Part shown: one piece after another, positions 1-9,563 of the stretch
Layout of the letters: each line of letters begins with the position of its first letter
How positions within the stretch are numbered: position 1 is the first letter of the stretch
Origin: Bacillota bacterium
Lineage (GTDB): Bacteria; Bacillota; Clostridia; Oscillospirales; Oscillospiraceae
Assembly (NCBI GenBank): GCA_023386265.1
Contig: JAEWKA010000001.1
Coordinates: 62,001 to 126,000, forward strand
DNA length: 64,000 nucleotides
Direction of reading: 5' to 3'
Position numbers and translations under genes: made by a program
Notes under the pieces: generated by a model
The model's input: the letters and a program-made list of their open reading frames with translations, nothing else
Told to the model about the DNA's origin: nothing
The model's database searches: none

Positions 1-2
1 CT

Positions 3-461
3 TATGGGCATGCACTCGACCTCAACTCCAATATAATTGTAGAGTACGAAAATGGAGTAAACGGCGCTTACTGGTGCTCGCAGATAGCAATGGGACACCT
101 AAACGGACTAGCTGTTCGTATTTTCGGAGAGCTCGGCTCGCTTGAATGGCAACAGGAGCATCCGGACTATTTACGTTATACACCAAAAGGCGGAGCGCCT
201 CAAATGCTCTCCCGGGGTGACGGCTATATCAAGGAAAAGGCCGGAGCAGAAAGCCGTATTCCAGTCGGACATCCCGAAGGACTATATATTGCCTTTGCAA
301 ACATTTATAGAAACTATATTACAGCGCTTATCGATAAAAAGAACGGCGAGGATGTTTCCAATGCCGATTTCCCAAAGGTCGAGGACGGACTTGCCGGCGT
401 TCGCTTTATTCACGCAGTTGTTGGGAGCGCTAATAACAACTCTGCTTGGGTGCAGCTCTGA
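3..461 (+). CDS. Gfo/Idh/MocA-family oxidoreductase, C-terminal part (5' end outside window)
   Basis: The frame is open from base 3, so the gene starts left of the window and only about 152 C-terminal residues are seen. The visible part matches the substrate-side alpha/beta domain of Gfo/Idh/MocA NAD(P)-dependent sugar or inositol dehydrogenases: a strand ending GSLEWQQEHP, then GHPEGLYIAFANIYRNY and a final helix FIHAVVGSANNNSAWVQL. These enzymes oxidise or reduce sugar-type hydroxyls. The Rossmann N-terminus and catalytic EKP motif cannot be checked. It ends about 60 bases before the sugar-binding lipoprotein gene and probably belongs to the same sugar operon. Confidence 0.85.
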   Translation, partial: YGHALDLNSNIIVEYENGVNGAYWCSQIAMGHLNGLAVRIFGELGSLEWQQEHPDYLRYTPKGGAPQMLSRGDGYIKEKAGAESRIPVGHPEGLYIAFANIYRNYITALIDKKNGEDVSNADFPKVEDGLAGVRFIHAVVGSANNNSAWVQL

Positions 462-522
462 ACCGAATGATGGTCCGAAAGGACTTCATTATAATTAGAG
501 GAAAAATTAGGAGGAAAAATTG

Positions 523-1611
523 ATGAAAAAGATTCTCGCACTGGTTCTCTCACTTACACTTGCGTTGAGCCTTGCCGCTTGCGGTGGCGGCGCAACATCC
601 GAGTCTCCGGCACCCGAAGCATCCGCCGCACCTGCTGGAACAGTAAAGAACCTCGTAATTCTTGTTCCCAATGCTGACCACGGCTGGACCGGCGCTGTTA
701 TGACCTATGCGCAGGAAAAGGCTGACGAAATCACCGCAGCCGGAACCTACAACGCAAAGGTTGTCACCTCCACAGACCCTGCGAATCAGATTTCTCAGGT
801 TGAAGACATAATCTCCAACAAGTCCGCAGATGCAGTTGTAATCCTGCCTCAGGATAACACACTTGAAGCAACAATGAAAAAGCTTGCCGATAGCGGTATT
901 CCCTTCGTAATGTTTGATCGTGTAATAGACTCTGTTGCTGGCTCAGCGGTTGCCAGTGTTAAGGGCGACAACAACGGAATCGGCGTTGAAACAGCAAAGC
1001 GCTTCATCGCTAACGGCATGAAGCCCGGCGACAAGATTCTCATCATGCCCGGCGATAACTCATCTGTTCCCGAAATGAGAAACAAGGGCTTCTTTGATAC
1101 ACTTCTTGCAAACGGCTGGACCCAGGAACAGGTTGACGCCATCAAATCCACTGCATACACAGGCTGGAGTCGCAGCGAAGGCAAGAAGCTCTTCACAGAA
1201 TGGCTTGAAACGTCCACCGTTGATGAAATCACCGCAACAAAGTGGATCTTCACACACGACGACGAAATTGCAATGGGCATCCTTGAAGCGCTGAAGGGCT
1301 CCGATATCGACCAGGCAAAGAAGGATGCGTTCCTCAATGCAGGCGTGAACCTCGGTACCTCCTCCGGACTCAACGAGATGTACAGCGTACTTAAGGGCAT
1401 CCATCAGAAAGACTATACGGCAGAAGTTGCAAAGCTTGCTGACCTCTTCTCCGTAACATATGACCCCGGCATGATCAAGATAGCAATCCAAGATATGGTT
1501 GATCATCTTGACGGCAATGAAGTTGCGCAGGATCACGTTGTTCCCGTAGCTGTTGTTGATGCAACAAACGTAAAAGACTTCCAGGGCTTCGGTGACGCAG
1601 TTTCCAAGTAA
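523..1611 (+). CDS. Sugar ABC transporter substrate-binding lipoprotein
   Basis: A periplasmic-binding-protein type 1 (Peripla_BP_4) lipoprotein of about 362 residues. The N-terminus is a lipoprotein signal (MKKILALVLSLTLALSLAAC) with the lipidated Cys at residue 20, followed by a Gly/Ser/Ala/Pro linker. The mature part has the two-lobe sugar-binding pattern (VILPQDNTLEATMKKLADSG, then FVMFDRV). The ATG at 523 follows a GGAGG at 510-514 with good spacing; an in-frame TTG at 520 is a poorer choice. It lies upstream of an ATPase and a permease of the RbsA/RbsC type. Next to xylA, xylose is the most likely ligand, but other pentoses or hexoses cannot be excluded. Confidence 0.9.
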   Translation: MKKILALVLSLTLALSLAACGGGATSESPAPEASAAPAGTVKNLVILVPNADHGWTGAVMTYAQEKADEITAAGTYNAKVVTSTDPANQISQVEDIISNKSADAVVILPQDNTLEATMKKLADSGIPFVMFDRVIDSVAGSAVASVKGDNNGIGVETAKRFIANGMKPGDKILIMPGDNSSVPEMRNKGFFDTLLANGWTQEQVDAIKSTAYTGWSRSEGKKLFTEWLETSTVDEITATKWIFTHDDEIAMGILEALKGSDIDQAKKDAFLNAGVNLGTSSGLNEMYSVLKGIHQKDYTAEVAKLADLFSVTYDPGMIKIAIQDMVDHLDGNEVAQDHVVPVAVVDATNVKDFQGFGDAVSK

Positions 1612-1694
1612 TTCAGACTAAACTTAATTATCCTGCGGGAGCTTTTACTCCCGCAGGAATTTAGAAAATTCGTCAAGAGGGAGGAGATTTGGCA

Positions 1695-3197
1695 GTGGAA
1701 ATGCTTAAAATGGCTGACATCTCCAAATCGTTTTTCGGCGTTCCCGTCCTGCAACACGTTGACTTCAGTGTTGAGCAGGGCGAGGTTCATGCTCTGCTGG
1801 GCGAAAACGGAGCGGGAAAATCAACGCTGATGAATATTTTGGCAGGAGTCTATACAAGGGACTCCGGAACGGTCGTGTTCGACGGCGAAAAGCTTGAACA
1901 CACGACGGTTAAATCTTCTGATGCGGTAGGTATTGCCTTCGTTCATCAGGAACTGAACCTTTTTAATGATCTTAGAGCATTTGAAAATATTTTTCTGTGC
2001 AAGGAAATTACTACTAAGACCGGTATGCTTGACAAAAAAGCAATGATTGCAAAAACCCGCGAGCTGTTTGATAACCTCGGTGTTGGAATTGAACCGACGG
2101 CAATGGTATCCGAACTGGAAACCGGAAAAAAACAGCTTCTTGAAATAGCAAAGGCGCTTTATGCAAACGCAAAACTATTTATTCTTGATGAACCCACCAC
2201 AGCTCTGAACAACGAAGAGATCGGTCACCTGTTTGCTATCATTAATAGGCTCAAGAAACAGGGGAAATCTTTCGTTTTCATTTCTCATAAGATGACTGAG
2301 ATATTCACCATAGCAGATCGCTACACGGTTCTGCGCAATGGAGAATTTATTAATACAGGTAATATAGCTGATACAACGCCGCAGGAAGTCACAAAAATGA
2401 TGGTTGGTAGCAAGTATTGCGAACAGGAAGCCTATGAGACTCGCGAGTGCGGTAAGCCTGTTCTTGAGCTTGATCATCTTTCGGGTTGCGGCTTTAAGGA
2501 TGTAAATCTTTCTGTCAAAAAAGGCGAGGTAGTAGGCTTCACCGGACTTGTCGGTTCGGGTGTGAGCGAAATGTTCCAGACGGTGTTCGGAGTTCTTCCA
2601 ATCACCGGTGGAACGCTTAAGATTCGCGACTCTATGATTTCGATGCATTCTATACATAAGGCAATGAAAAGTCGAGTTTCCATGATTCCGTCAAACCGCA
2701 AAGAGAACTCGGTCATTCAGGATTTTACTTTGCTTGAAAACTCCTATATATCCGAGCATACGCTCTCCGACAGATTGCAGCACATATTCCTCAAAAAAGA
2801 AAGCAAGAAATTCTACAGGCTTGAAAAAACTCTTAATATCAAGTCCAATTCTCCCAAGGATATGATAACCTCGTTGTCTGGGGGCAACCAGCAGAAGGTT
2901 ATTCTTGCCCGCTGGCTAAACACAAAGGCAGAGATTTTGCTTATGGATAACCCCACTCAAGGAATTGATGTTGGTGCAAAGGCAGAGATATATAAGCTAA
3001 TCAACCAACTTGCGAAAGAGGGGAAGACCATTTTGGTCAACACCTTGGAAATACCAGAACTTCAGCAGGTTGCCGACCGCTGCGTAGTATTCTATCACGG
3101 ACATCTCCTAACAGAGCTAAGCCGCGATGAAATGTCAGAGGAAACCATTATGCTGTGGGCAACAAATGCTATCAATTCTTTGGAGGTGGCCAAATAA
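1695..3197 (+). CDS. Sugar ABC transporter ATP-binding protein (two-cassette, XylG/MglA/RbsA type)
   Basis: About 500 residues with two ABC cassettes, as usual for CUT2 sugar importers. The first has Walker A GENGAGKST, signature ELETGKKQ and Walker B LFILDEPT. The second has signature LSGGNQQKV and Walker B ILLMDNPTQGID, but its Walker A region is degenerate (GLVGSGVSE), as is common in this family. Start choice: a GTG at 1695 sits 8 bases after AGGAG, better spaced than the TTG at 1689; an ATG at 1701 is also possible. It energises the permease that follows one base after its stop. Confidence 0.9.
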   Translation: MEMLKMADISKSFFGVPVLQHVDFSVEQGEVHALLGENGAGKSTLMNILAGVYTRDSGTVVFDGEKLEHTTVKSSDAVGIAFVHQELNLFNDLRAFENIFLCKEITTKTGMLDKKAMIAKTRELFDNLGVGIEPTAMVSELETGKKQLLEIAKALYANAKLFILDEPTTALNNEEIGHLFAIINRLKKQGKSFVFISHKMTEIFTIADRYTVLRNGEFINTGNIADTTPQEVTKMMVGSKYCEQEAYETRECGKPVLELDHLSGCGFKDVNLSVKKGEVVGFTGLVGSGVSEMFQTVFGVLPITGGTLKIRDSMISMHSIHKAMKSRVSMIPSNRKENSVIQDFTLLENSYISEHTLSDRLQHIFLKKESKKFYRLEKTLNIKSNSPKDMITSLSGGNQQKVILARWLNTKAEILLMDNPTQGIDVGAKAEIYKLINQLAKEGKTILVNTLEIPELQQVADRCVVFYHGHLLTELSRDEMSEETIMLWATNAINSLEVAK

Positions 3198-3198
3198 A

Positions 3199-4218
3199 AT
3201 GAATGAAACAAGATTGAAACCTAAATCGGGTAATCCAATTACCAAAGCCATGGGTAATTACAGCTTTATACTTATTTTTCTTGTAATATTCTTTGCTTTT
3301 TTAATTATTAACAGCGGAGCTACGACATGGAGCGGAGTTATGAACATCCTTCGCCACTCCTCCGTCGTGGGCGTTCTCTCCTTCGGTATGGGGCTAGTAA
3401 TTATTACAGGCGGTATCGACCTTTCCGTCGGCTCAATGCTGTCCCTCATCGGTGGACTTTCAGTCGTCGTATTCAACGCGACAAATAGCCCGATTATAAC
3501 ACTTCTTTTTGCGCTGGGTGCCGGTATAGTCTGCGGTCTGATAAACGGTATTTTTGTCGGAATCGCAAAAATGCCCGCATTTATCGTTACACTTTCGACG
3601 ATGCTGATTTATCGCTCGATTGCTCAATACTATCTGCGAACTTTGGGGCAGTCCATATATAACATGGATGGAACTCTTTCAAGTTATGACGCTTTCTATG
3701 GCTTCGGTCAGGCAAAATGGCTTACGGTTCCGGTTGTTGGAGTAGTCCTAATTGTGATTACGGTGATTATGGTCTACGTTTCTACATTGACAAAATTCGG
3801 CAAAACAGTCTTTGCCATAGGCTCAAATGAAAAGGCCGCGCAGTTGGCAGGTATCAACGTTAAAAAAACTAGAGTCCTCGTTTTCGTCATAACCGGTCTG
3901 CTCTGCGGACTCAGCTCGTTCCTTTGGCTGGGAATGAACGGCTCCGTTGATCCCGCAACAATAGGTAAAAGTTACGAAATGTACGCAATTGCCGCAGTCG
4001 TTATCGGCGGCATCAGCATGAGCGGAGGCAAAGGCCGTTTACTTGGCGTTTTATTTGGTGCAATGTCATATACTATCATCGACAAAATAATAGCCTCGCT
4101 GGGATTTGATGCTCTTATTAATGACACAATCAAGGGTTCAATTCTGCTTATTGCAGTGTTCGCGCAAATTGTTGTTCCAGCAATTCGTGAAAAAGTCAGA
4201 AAACCGAAATCAATATAG
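3199..4218 (+). CDS. Sugar ABC transporter permease (CUT2 family)
   Basis: An integral membrane permease of about 339 residues with many hydrophobic segments, resembling RbsC/XylH/MglC (BPD_transp_2). The motif GGIDLSVGSMLSLIGG near residue 75 and the cytoplasmic loop VFAIGSNEKAAQLAGINVKKTR are family landmarks. The ATG at 3199 lies directly after the stop of the ATPase gene and behind GGAGGTGG, so the two genes are probably translationally coupled. It forms the membrane channel for the substrate delivered by the upstream binding protein. Confidence 0.9.
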   Translation: MNETRLKPKSGNPITKAMGNYSFILIFLVIFFAFLIINSGATTWSGVMNILRHSSVVGVLSFGMGLVIITGGIDLSVGSMLSLIGGLSVVVFNATNSPIITLLFALGAGIVCGLINGIFVGIAKMPAFIVTLSTMLIYRSIAQYYLRTLGQSIYNMDGTLSSYDAFYGFGQAKWLTVPVVGVVLIVITVIMVYVSTLTKFGKTVFAIGSNEKAAQLAGINVKKTRVLVFVITGLLCGLSSFLWLGMNGSVDPATIGKSYEMYAIAAVVIGGISMSGGKGRLLGVLFGAMSYTIIDKIIASLGFDALINDTIKGSILLIAVFAQIVVPAIREKVRKPKSI

Positions 4219-4258
4219 CGTCTGCAATCAGACAAATCTTTAAAAAGGAAATGAGCAT

Positions 4259-5569
4259 ATGAAAAATTATAATGAAATAAGCAGTATTCCCTACGAGGGC
4301 AAAGAAAGCCTTGAACCATTTGCATTTAAATACTATAATCCCGATGAAGTCATTGCAGGCAAGCCCATGAAAGAGCATCTTAAGTTCGCAATGAGCTACT
4401 GGCATACGATTGACGCCGAGGGCGTTGATATGTTCGGCGGCCCGTCGATGGATAAAAAGTTCGGAAAGACCGACCCGATGGAAGTGTATAGGGCTAAGGC
4501 GGACTTCGCTTTCGAGCTTATGGATAAGCTGGGTATAGAGTATTATTGCTTCCACGATGCGGATGTAGCTCCCGAAGGAAGGACAGTTAAGGAAAGCATA
4601 GAAAACTTCAAGGTCATGGTGGACTATATCTATGACCTTCAGAAAAAGCACCACAAAAAGCTGCTGTGGGCAACTGCCAACAATTTCGGCGACAAAAAGT
4701 TTATGGCGGGTGCAGCGACGTCCTGCAGCGCAGGCGTGTTTGCGGTTGCTGCTGCAAAGGTCAAAGCCTGCATCGATGCAACGATCAAGCTCGGCGGCAT
4801 GGGATATGTTTTTTGGGGCGGACGTGAGGGCTATGAAACCCTTCTCAACACCGATGTCGCTTTGGAACTTGACAATATGGCCAGATTCCTTACTATGGCA
4901 CGCGATTATGGACGCAAAAATGGCTTCAAGGGAGATTTCTACATTGAGCCAAAGCCGAAGGAGCCAACGAAGCACCAGTACGATTTTGACGCTGCAACCT
5001 GTCTGAATTTTCTGCGTAAGTACAATTTGACGGGTGACTTTAAAATGAATATCGAAGCAAATCATGCAACACTTGCGGGACATACCTTCCAACATGAATT
5101 GCGTATGGCAGCCATTAATGATGCCTTCGGCTCTATCGATGCCAATCAAGGCGATATGCTTCTCGGTTGGGATACCGACCAGTTCCCAACCAATGTATAT
5201 GATACAACGCTTTGTATGCTAGAGGTATTTAGGGCTGGTGGATTTACTAACGGTGGTTTGAACTTTGACGCGAAAACACGCCGTCCATCCAACACACTGG
5301 AGGATATTCTGCTTGCATATATCGCCGGTATGGATTCCTTTGCTCTCGGTCTGCGCACCGCTGTTAAAATATTGGATGACGGACGCATCGACGCTTTTGT
5401 AGATAACCGTTACCGCAGCTACAAGGAAGGTATAGGTAAAAAGATTGTCGAGGGTAAAACAAGCTTTGAGGAGCTTTCCGACTACGCGATGGGGCTTTCT
5501 GACGAGCCGGTTGAAAGTGGCAGACAGGAATACCTTGAAACTATTTTCAACAATGTTCTTTTCGGCTGA
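4259..5569 (+). CDS. xylA: Xylose isomerase
   Basis: 436 residues, the normal length of class II xylose isomerases (D-xylose to D-xylulose, divalent-metal dependent, cytoplasmic). Landmarks: catalytic His in CFHDADVAPEG (about residue 99), substrate Lys and metal Glu in FYIEPKPKEPTKHQ, the metal-site signature NIEANHATLAGHTFQHE, and GSIDANQGDMLLGWDTDQFP. A good AAGGAA ribosome site lies 8 bases before the ATG. It sits 40 bases after the ABC permease, supporting a xylose uptake and entry pathway. No xylulokinase is visible nearby. The gene ends at a strong terminator. Confidence 0.97.
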   Translation: MKNYNEISSIPYEGKESLEPFAFKYYNPDEVIAGKPMKEHLKFAMSYWHTIDAEGVDMFGGPSMDKKFGKTDPMEVYRAKADFAFELMDKLGIEYYCFHDADVAPEGRTVKESIENFKVMVDYIYDLQKKHHKKLLWATANNFGDKKFMAGAATSCSAGVFAVAAAKVKACIDATIKLGGMGYVFWGGREGYETLLNTDVALELDNMARFLTMARDYGRKNGFKGDFYIEPKPKEPTKHQYDFDAATCLNFLRKYNLTGDFKMNIEANHATLAGHTFQHELRMAAINDAFGSIDANQGDMLLGWDTDQFPTNVYDTTLCMLEVFRAGGFTNGGLNFDAKTRRPSNTLEDILLAYIAGMDSFALGLRTAVKILDDGRIDAFVDNRYRSYKEGIGKKIVEGKTSFEELSDYAMGLSDEPVESGRQEYLETIFNNVLFG

Positions 5570-5590
5570 GCTATAAAACACAAATATAGG

Positions 5591-5628
5591 AAAAAACGGC
5601 ATACTGCACTCGGTGTATGCCGTTTTTT
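5591..5628 (+). terminator. Rho-independent terminator after xylA
   Basis: Stem of AAAAAACGGCATAC against GTATGCCGTTTTTT with a short loop and a T-run. It closes the sugar operon; its A and T flanks make it potentially bidirectional. Confidence 0.9.
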
Positions 5629-5673
5629 GCGGATTAGGAAGGCGCAGATTCCGCGCCTGCGGAGATGTGAATA

Positions 5674-6909
5674 ATGAAGGAAAAAATCAGGGGTAATTTT
5701 CTTGCGCTGATAGTGCTGCTGTTCGCCGTTTTCCTTATGTACGGTACATATTTCAACTGCTTCGGAACAAATGCGCAGATTACGATGGCGTTCTTTGCGA
5801 TAACTGAAACGCAGCTCGGGTTGATACTCACGGTACAGGCCCTCGGGTGTATAATTGTTACGATTTTTCTTGCGCTTTATGGAGAACGTTTCAACAAACT
5901 CCGTGGCGTAACGGTCGGACTGATGCTGATGGGGCTTGCCGCACTTTTGATTGGTACAATGACGATATATTATAAGCCGGGAAGCGGTTATGTTCCGATG
6001 TTGATTTTTTCACTTATCGCGGGTATCGGATTTATTATGATAGATCTACTTATGAACGGCGTGGTTGCGGATATTTATCCAAACGTCAAAAACACCCTGC
6101 TGCCGTTTGTGCACGCATTTTACGGAACGGGAGCAATGATTGCCCCACTGTATGTCAATGCTTTGATCAATCCGAAGCTTTCGGAGAGCTTCGCTCTGCC
6201 GTATCGCTTTATCGGGATAGCTGCTGCCGTCGTTTTGCTACCTTTAATGATAATAGGCAAACGAGTCCTCCTTAAAACGCCGTATGCCGATATGCAGGTG
6301 ATGCAGCAGCGTGCAAAGGACAATCCGGCAGAGGTGTTTCGTAATCCGAAGGCATGGCTGTTTCTCCTGGCTGGTGTTTTCTATCTGATTTTTCAAAACG
6401 GCATGTCGTCTTGGCTACCTAGTTTTTGCTCGGAGCAGCTCTCATTTGACACGGACACGGCAGGGTTGATGCTTACGGTATATTTTGCGGGAGCGCTGAC
6501 AATGCGCTTTCTATCTCCGCTTGTCTACAAGATAATTTCAGTAGCTAAATTCTATATATTATCAATACTGCTTTCCACAGTCCTCTTTGCGCTGTGCTTC
6601 ATCCTTACTCCAGAAAAACCCGTAATGTTCGCTATGGTAGCTTTCGGCGGACTGCTTCAGGGCGCGGCTGTACCGGCTCTTGTTATCCTCTGCTGCGACG
6701 CGTTTCCTAAGCGCACAGCTTCCGCCTCCGCTATCGTTGTACTTGCGGTTTCTATTGCAACATTCATAGGGCCCGTTGTCATGGGACGCATGATTGAAAA
6801 ACTCGGGTTTGTGATTCCGATGCTCGCGGTTTCAGGCTGCCTGCTGATCTCGGTGCTTTTTGTGAGGCTTGCAACAAAAGGTGACGTGGCAGCAAAAAGC
6901 TATATGTGA
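5674..6909 (+). CDS. MFS transporter
   Basis: About 411 residues, roughly twelve hydrophobic segments, with the general look of a major facilitator protein: YGERFNKLRGVTVGLMLMG between the second and third helices, FYGTGAMIAPLYVNALI in the fifth, and an internal repeat in the second half. It is preceded by the xylA terminator, so it probably has its own transcript. Its position after the xylose genes suggests a sugar or sugar-related substrate, but nothing in the sequence fixes specificity. The start ATG follows a GGAGATG. Confidence 0.85.
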   Translation: MKEKIRGNFLALIVLLFAVFLMYGTYFNCFGTNAQITMAFFAITETQLGLILTVQALGCIIVTIFLALYGERFNKLRGVTVGLMLMGLAALLIGTMTIYYKPGSGYVPMLIFSLIAGIGFIMIDLLMNGVVADIYPNVKNTLLPFVHAFYGTGAMIAPLYVNALINPKLSESFALPYRFIGIAAAVVLLPLMIIGKRVLLKTPYADMQVMQQRAKDNPAEVFRNPKAWLFLLAGVFYLIFQNGMSSWLPSFCSEQLSFDTDTAGLMLTVYFAGALTMRFLSPLVYKIISVAKFYILSILLSTVLFALCFILTPEKPVMFAMVAFGGLLQGAAVPALVILCCDAFPKRTASASAIVVLAVSIATFIGPVVMGRMIEKLGFVIPMLAVSGCLLISVLFVRLATKGDVAAKSYM

Positions 6910-6940
6910 GGGCAACGGATTATACAGACACAATATTTCT

Positions 6941-6973
6941 AACGGCATGAAAGTGAAGAGCTTTCATGCCGTT
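6941..6973 (+). terminator. Inverted repeat after MFS gene, probable terminator
   Basis: A perfect 13-bp stem AACGGCATGAAAG / CTTTCATGCCGTT with a 7-base loop, 31 bases after the MFS stop. The following T-run is weak, so termination efficiency is uncertain. Confidence 0.6.
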
Positions 6974-7227
6974 TGCCGTTTCAAAACAGTATTAAAATTG
7001 GATAGTTTTTTGTGCTTAAATTCCGAAGATCGATTTCTAAACGATCTTCAAAAACAGCAGGTCTTTTTGAATAAGTCAGCTGATCTTTTAAGGCGAGTCG
7101 TTTGTAAATGTATCGAGGTGTAAGGTAGTATTTTAACATATATTTTGGGACTCGAAAGAGCCTTTTCTTATTTAGTTATTAGTGATTACATAACCGTCAT
7201 ATGACTGGATAAAAAAGCTAATCGAAG

Positions 7228-7410
7228 TATAATTCATCGTGCGGTTTCAGTCTGTTCCGGCAATATGAATATGCAAGAGCTTTTGGCAAATAAGAAAATT
7301 GGGCAGCCGAATACCGCATTGATATGCGGTATTCCATTAGGTGCCGACTAATGGACTCCACGATGTATCAGAATTTAGTTTACTCTGACACATCGGTGGT
7401 CTTCGTTTTT
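7228..7410 (+). other. Gene-free stretch with three consecutive stem-loops, possible small RNA or insulating terminator
   Basis: Between the MFS gene and the recombinase no convincing protein gene is seen. Three hairpins follow one another: 7309-7334 (11-bp stem), 7334-7354 (CCATTAG/CTAATGG) and 7358-7399 (CCACGATGT with ACATCGGTGG, plus inner TCAGA/TCTGA), the last followed by TCTTCGTTTTT. A TATAAT at 7228-7233 with a weak -35 upstream could start a transcript of about 170 bases. It may be a small RNA or simply a terminator that shields the recombinase from upstream transcription. It does not match a T-box or any riboswitch that I recognise. Confidence 0.4.
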
Positions 7411-7431
7411 AGGTAACTTTCTTATTAGATA

Positions 7432-7459
7432 TTTACAAAAGGGGACATAGTGATATAAT
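7432..7459 (+). promoter_or_regulatory. Putative promoter of the sigK-adjacent recombinase
   Basis: TTTACA (7432-7437) and TATAAT (7454-7459) with 16-bp spacing fit a vegetative sigma-A promoter. An overlapping pair, AGATATT (7427-7433) and CATAGTGAT (7446-7454), weakly resembles the mother-cell sigma-E consensus with a somewhat short spacer. In B. subtilis the related recombinase SpoIVCA is sigma-E dependent. The sequence alone cannot decide which reading is right. Confidence 0.5.
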
Positions 7460-7495
7460 AGGAGACAATACAACACGAATCGAGAGGTGCTAAGC

Positions 7496-9271
7496 ATGGC
7501 AGAAAAAGAATATGAGAAGATAGCTATTTATTCCCGAAAGTCAAGGTTTACAGGCAAGGGGGAGAGCATCGAAAATCAAATTGAGATGTGCAAGCAATAT
7601 ATAAGGGTCCAGTATGGGGAAAAGTGTGCCGAAAACGCTGTTGTCTTTGAGGATGAGGGCTTTTCCGGTGGCAATCTTGAACGTCCCAAGTTTAAGAAAA
7701 TGATGACAGAAGTTAAGCAGAAAAAGTTTTCGATAATAGTCGTATACAGACTTGACCGAATAAGCCGTAATATTGGCGACTTCGCTAAGCTTATTGAGGA
7801 GCTGGCCGAGCTCAGCATTTCATTTGTTTCGATAAAGGAGCAGTTCGACACATCATCGCCGATGGGACGCGCAATGATGTATATTGCTTCAGTCTTTTCA
7901 CAGCTTGAGCGTGAAACCATTGCTGAGCGAATCCGTGACAACATGCACGAGTTGGCCAAAACAGGGCGCTGGCTTGGTGGAACGACACCTACGGGCTACG
8001 AATCCGAAGCAATTGAAAAGGTAACTGTTGACGGTAAAGTAAAAAGAGCTTGTAAGCTAAAGACTATTCCCGATGAAGCTCAGCTAATAAGACTTATTTT
8101 TGATAAGTTTTTAGAGAAAAATTCGCTTACAAAGACAGATACTTTTCTGCTTCAAAATGGATATGTTAGCAAAAATGGCATAAGTTTTAGCCGCTTTTCA
8201 ATTAGAGGTATTCTAACAAATCCTGTGTATATGATTGCTGATGAGGACGCATATAGATATCTAATTGAAAACGAAGCTGATCTCTTCTCTGAAGAATCCG
8301 AATTTGACGGCAAGCACGGCATTATGGCATACAATCGAACAATTCAAAAGGCGGGGAAGGCAAATCAAGTTCGGCCAATAAGCGAATGGATTGTATCGGT
8401 TGGTGCACATGAAGGATTGATACCTAGCAAGCAATGGATAAAAGCACAGAAGCTTTTGGAGCAGAACAGATTAAAATCCTACCGTAAACCAAAAAGCAAT
8501 GTTGCTTTACTTTCGGGAATGCTTTTCTGCGGAAACTGCGGAGACTACATGCGGCCGAAGCTAACGAAACGGTTAAATAAAGAGGGGGAGCAGGTTTACA
8601 CTTATCTTTGCCAGACTAAGGAACGAGGCCACAATCTATGCTGCAATGGTAAAAATGTAAACGGCAATCAACTTGACAAGGCTATTGCTGAGGAAATCAA
8701 AAAGCTGTCCGAAGATAAGTCTGAATTTATGCGTCAGCTTGAAGAAAGCAAAAAGCTTATTACCGGAAACCAAGCGGAATACAGCGATGAAGTAAGTCGC
8801 CTGAAAAAATCTTTAGAGGAAAACGAAAAGGACATCAAAGGCCTTGTTACATCGCTCGGCAAAGCATCAGGCAGTTCCGCCGAGGACTATATCGTAAGGC
8901 AGATAGATGATCTCCATGCTGAGAACGAAAACATGAAGAGCCGTATCGAAGAGCTGGAACAATTAACTGAAAGCAAAGCGCTATCAGACATTGAATTCGA
9001 TCTTCTTTCCAGAATGCTGGCCACATTCAGAAATTCCTTTGATGAGATGAGCGTTGAACAAAAACGCACTGCTCTCAGAGCGTTTGTCAAAAAAATAGTT
9101 TGGGATGGGAAAAACGTTAATCTTTATCTATTCGGTTCGGAATTGGATGAAATTGATTTTCCTGAGCTAATACAGACGGATAGCGACAATGAAGGCGATT
9201 TTGCCGAAAAATGCGGTATTTCAGGCAGCATAGGATTCCAAAACCCCCCTTTTTGTGAGGATAGCAAATGA
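7496..9271 (+). CDS. Large serine recombinase next to sigK 3' half (SpoIVCA-like role)
   Basis: 591 residues. The N-terminal resolvase domain carries the nucleophile in IYSRKSR (Ser16) and later YRLDRISRN and QLERETIAERI. It is followed by a recombinase domain, a zinc ribbon (CGNCGDYMRPKL, then a second Cys region) and a long coiled coil (about residues 400-500), the full large-serine-recombinase layout. The ATG at 7496 is chosen over the GTG at 7487 because GAGAGG lies 8 bases before it. Its TGA stop is the last three bases of AATGA (9267-9271), exactly where the sigK 3' half begins in frame. AATGA is the reported crossover repeat of the B. subtilis skin element. Inferred role: excision of a sigK-intervening element. 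Confidence 0.88.
   Translation: MAEKEYEKIAIYSRKSRFTGKGESIENQIEMCKQYIRVQYGEKCAENAVVFEDEGFSGGNLERPKFKKMMTEVKQKKFSIIVVYRLDRISRNIGDFAKLIEELAELSISFVSIKEQFDTSSPMGRAMMYIASVFSQLERETIAERIRDNMHELAKTGRWLGGTTPTGYESEAIEKVTVDGKVKRACKLKTIPDEAQLIRLIFDKFLEKNSLTKTDTFLLQNGYVSKNGISFSRFSIRGILTNPVYMIADEDAYRYLIENEADLFSEESEFDGKHGIMAYNRTIQKAGKANQVRPISEWIVSVGAHEGLIPSKQWIKAQKLLEQNRLKSYRKPKSNVALLSGMLFCGNCGDYMRPKLTKRLNKEGEQVYTYLCQTKERGHNLCCNGKNVNGNQLDKAIAEEIKKLSEDKSEFMRQLEESKKLITGNQAEYSDEVSRLKKSLEENEKDIKGLVTSLGKASGSSAEDYIVRQIDDLHAENENMKSRIEELEQLTESKALSDIEFDLLSRMLATFRNSFDEMSVEQKRTALRAFVKKIVWDGKNVNLYLFGSELDEIDFPELIQTDSDNEGDFAEKCGISGSIGFQNPPFCEDSK
9267..9271. other. Putative skin-type crossover core AATGA
   Basis: AATGA is shared by the recombinase stop codon and the first codons of the sigK 3' half (AAT GAA: Asn-Glu of the conserved ENE region). 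The same pentamer is known as the recombination repeat of the B. subtilis skin element. Only one of the two expected copies is inside this window. Confidence 0.6.
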
Positions 9272-9563
9272 AGTATTGATGTACTTTCGTTCTGCGAGAA
9301 AGTCTGCGTCTGACGTTTCGCTTTCGGAATCGATCGAGACTGACGGAGCGGGCAGTTCGCTTTGTCTTATGGACGTTGTCTGCTTTGAGGACGATATGCT
9401 TGAGCAAATCAGCCGAAGCGAGCTATCGCGGACGATTGGCAAGCTCGTAAACGAGGTGCTAGACGAGCGAGAGAGCGAAATCATCCGTCTGCGTTACGGA
9501 CTTGACGGGGAGCGCCCGAAGACCCAGCATGACGTTGCAGAGCTTTGCGGAATTAGCCGCTCC

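Noticed and set aside
849..1536. Two long minus-strand frames (183 and 158 codons) across the sugar-binding gene
   Set aside because: Shadow frames of a clearly coding gene; low-complexity translations without start signals or families.
4196..5149. 317-codon minus-strand frame over xylA
   Set aside because: Antisense shadow of a highly conserved enzyme gene.
7309..7410. T-box or other known riboswitch before the recombinase
   Set aside because: Conserved T-box bulge sequence and specifier arrangement are absent; stems look like plain hairpins.
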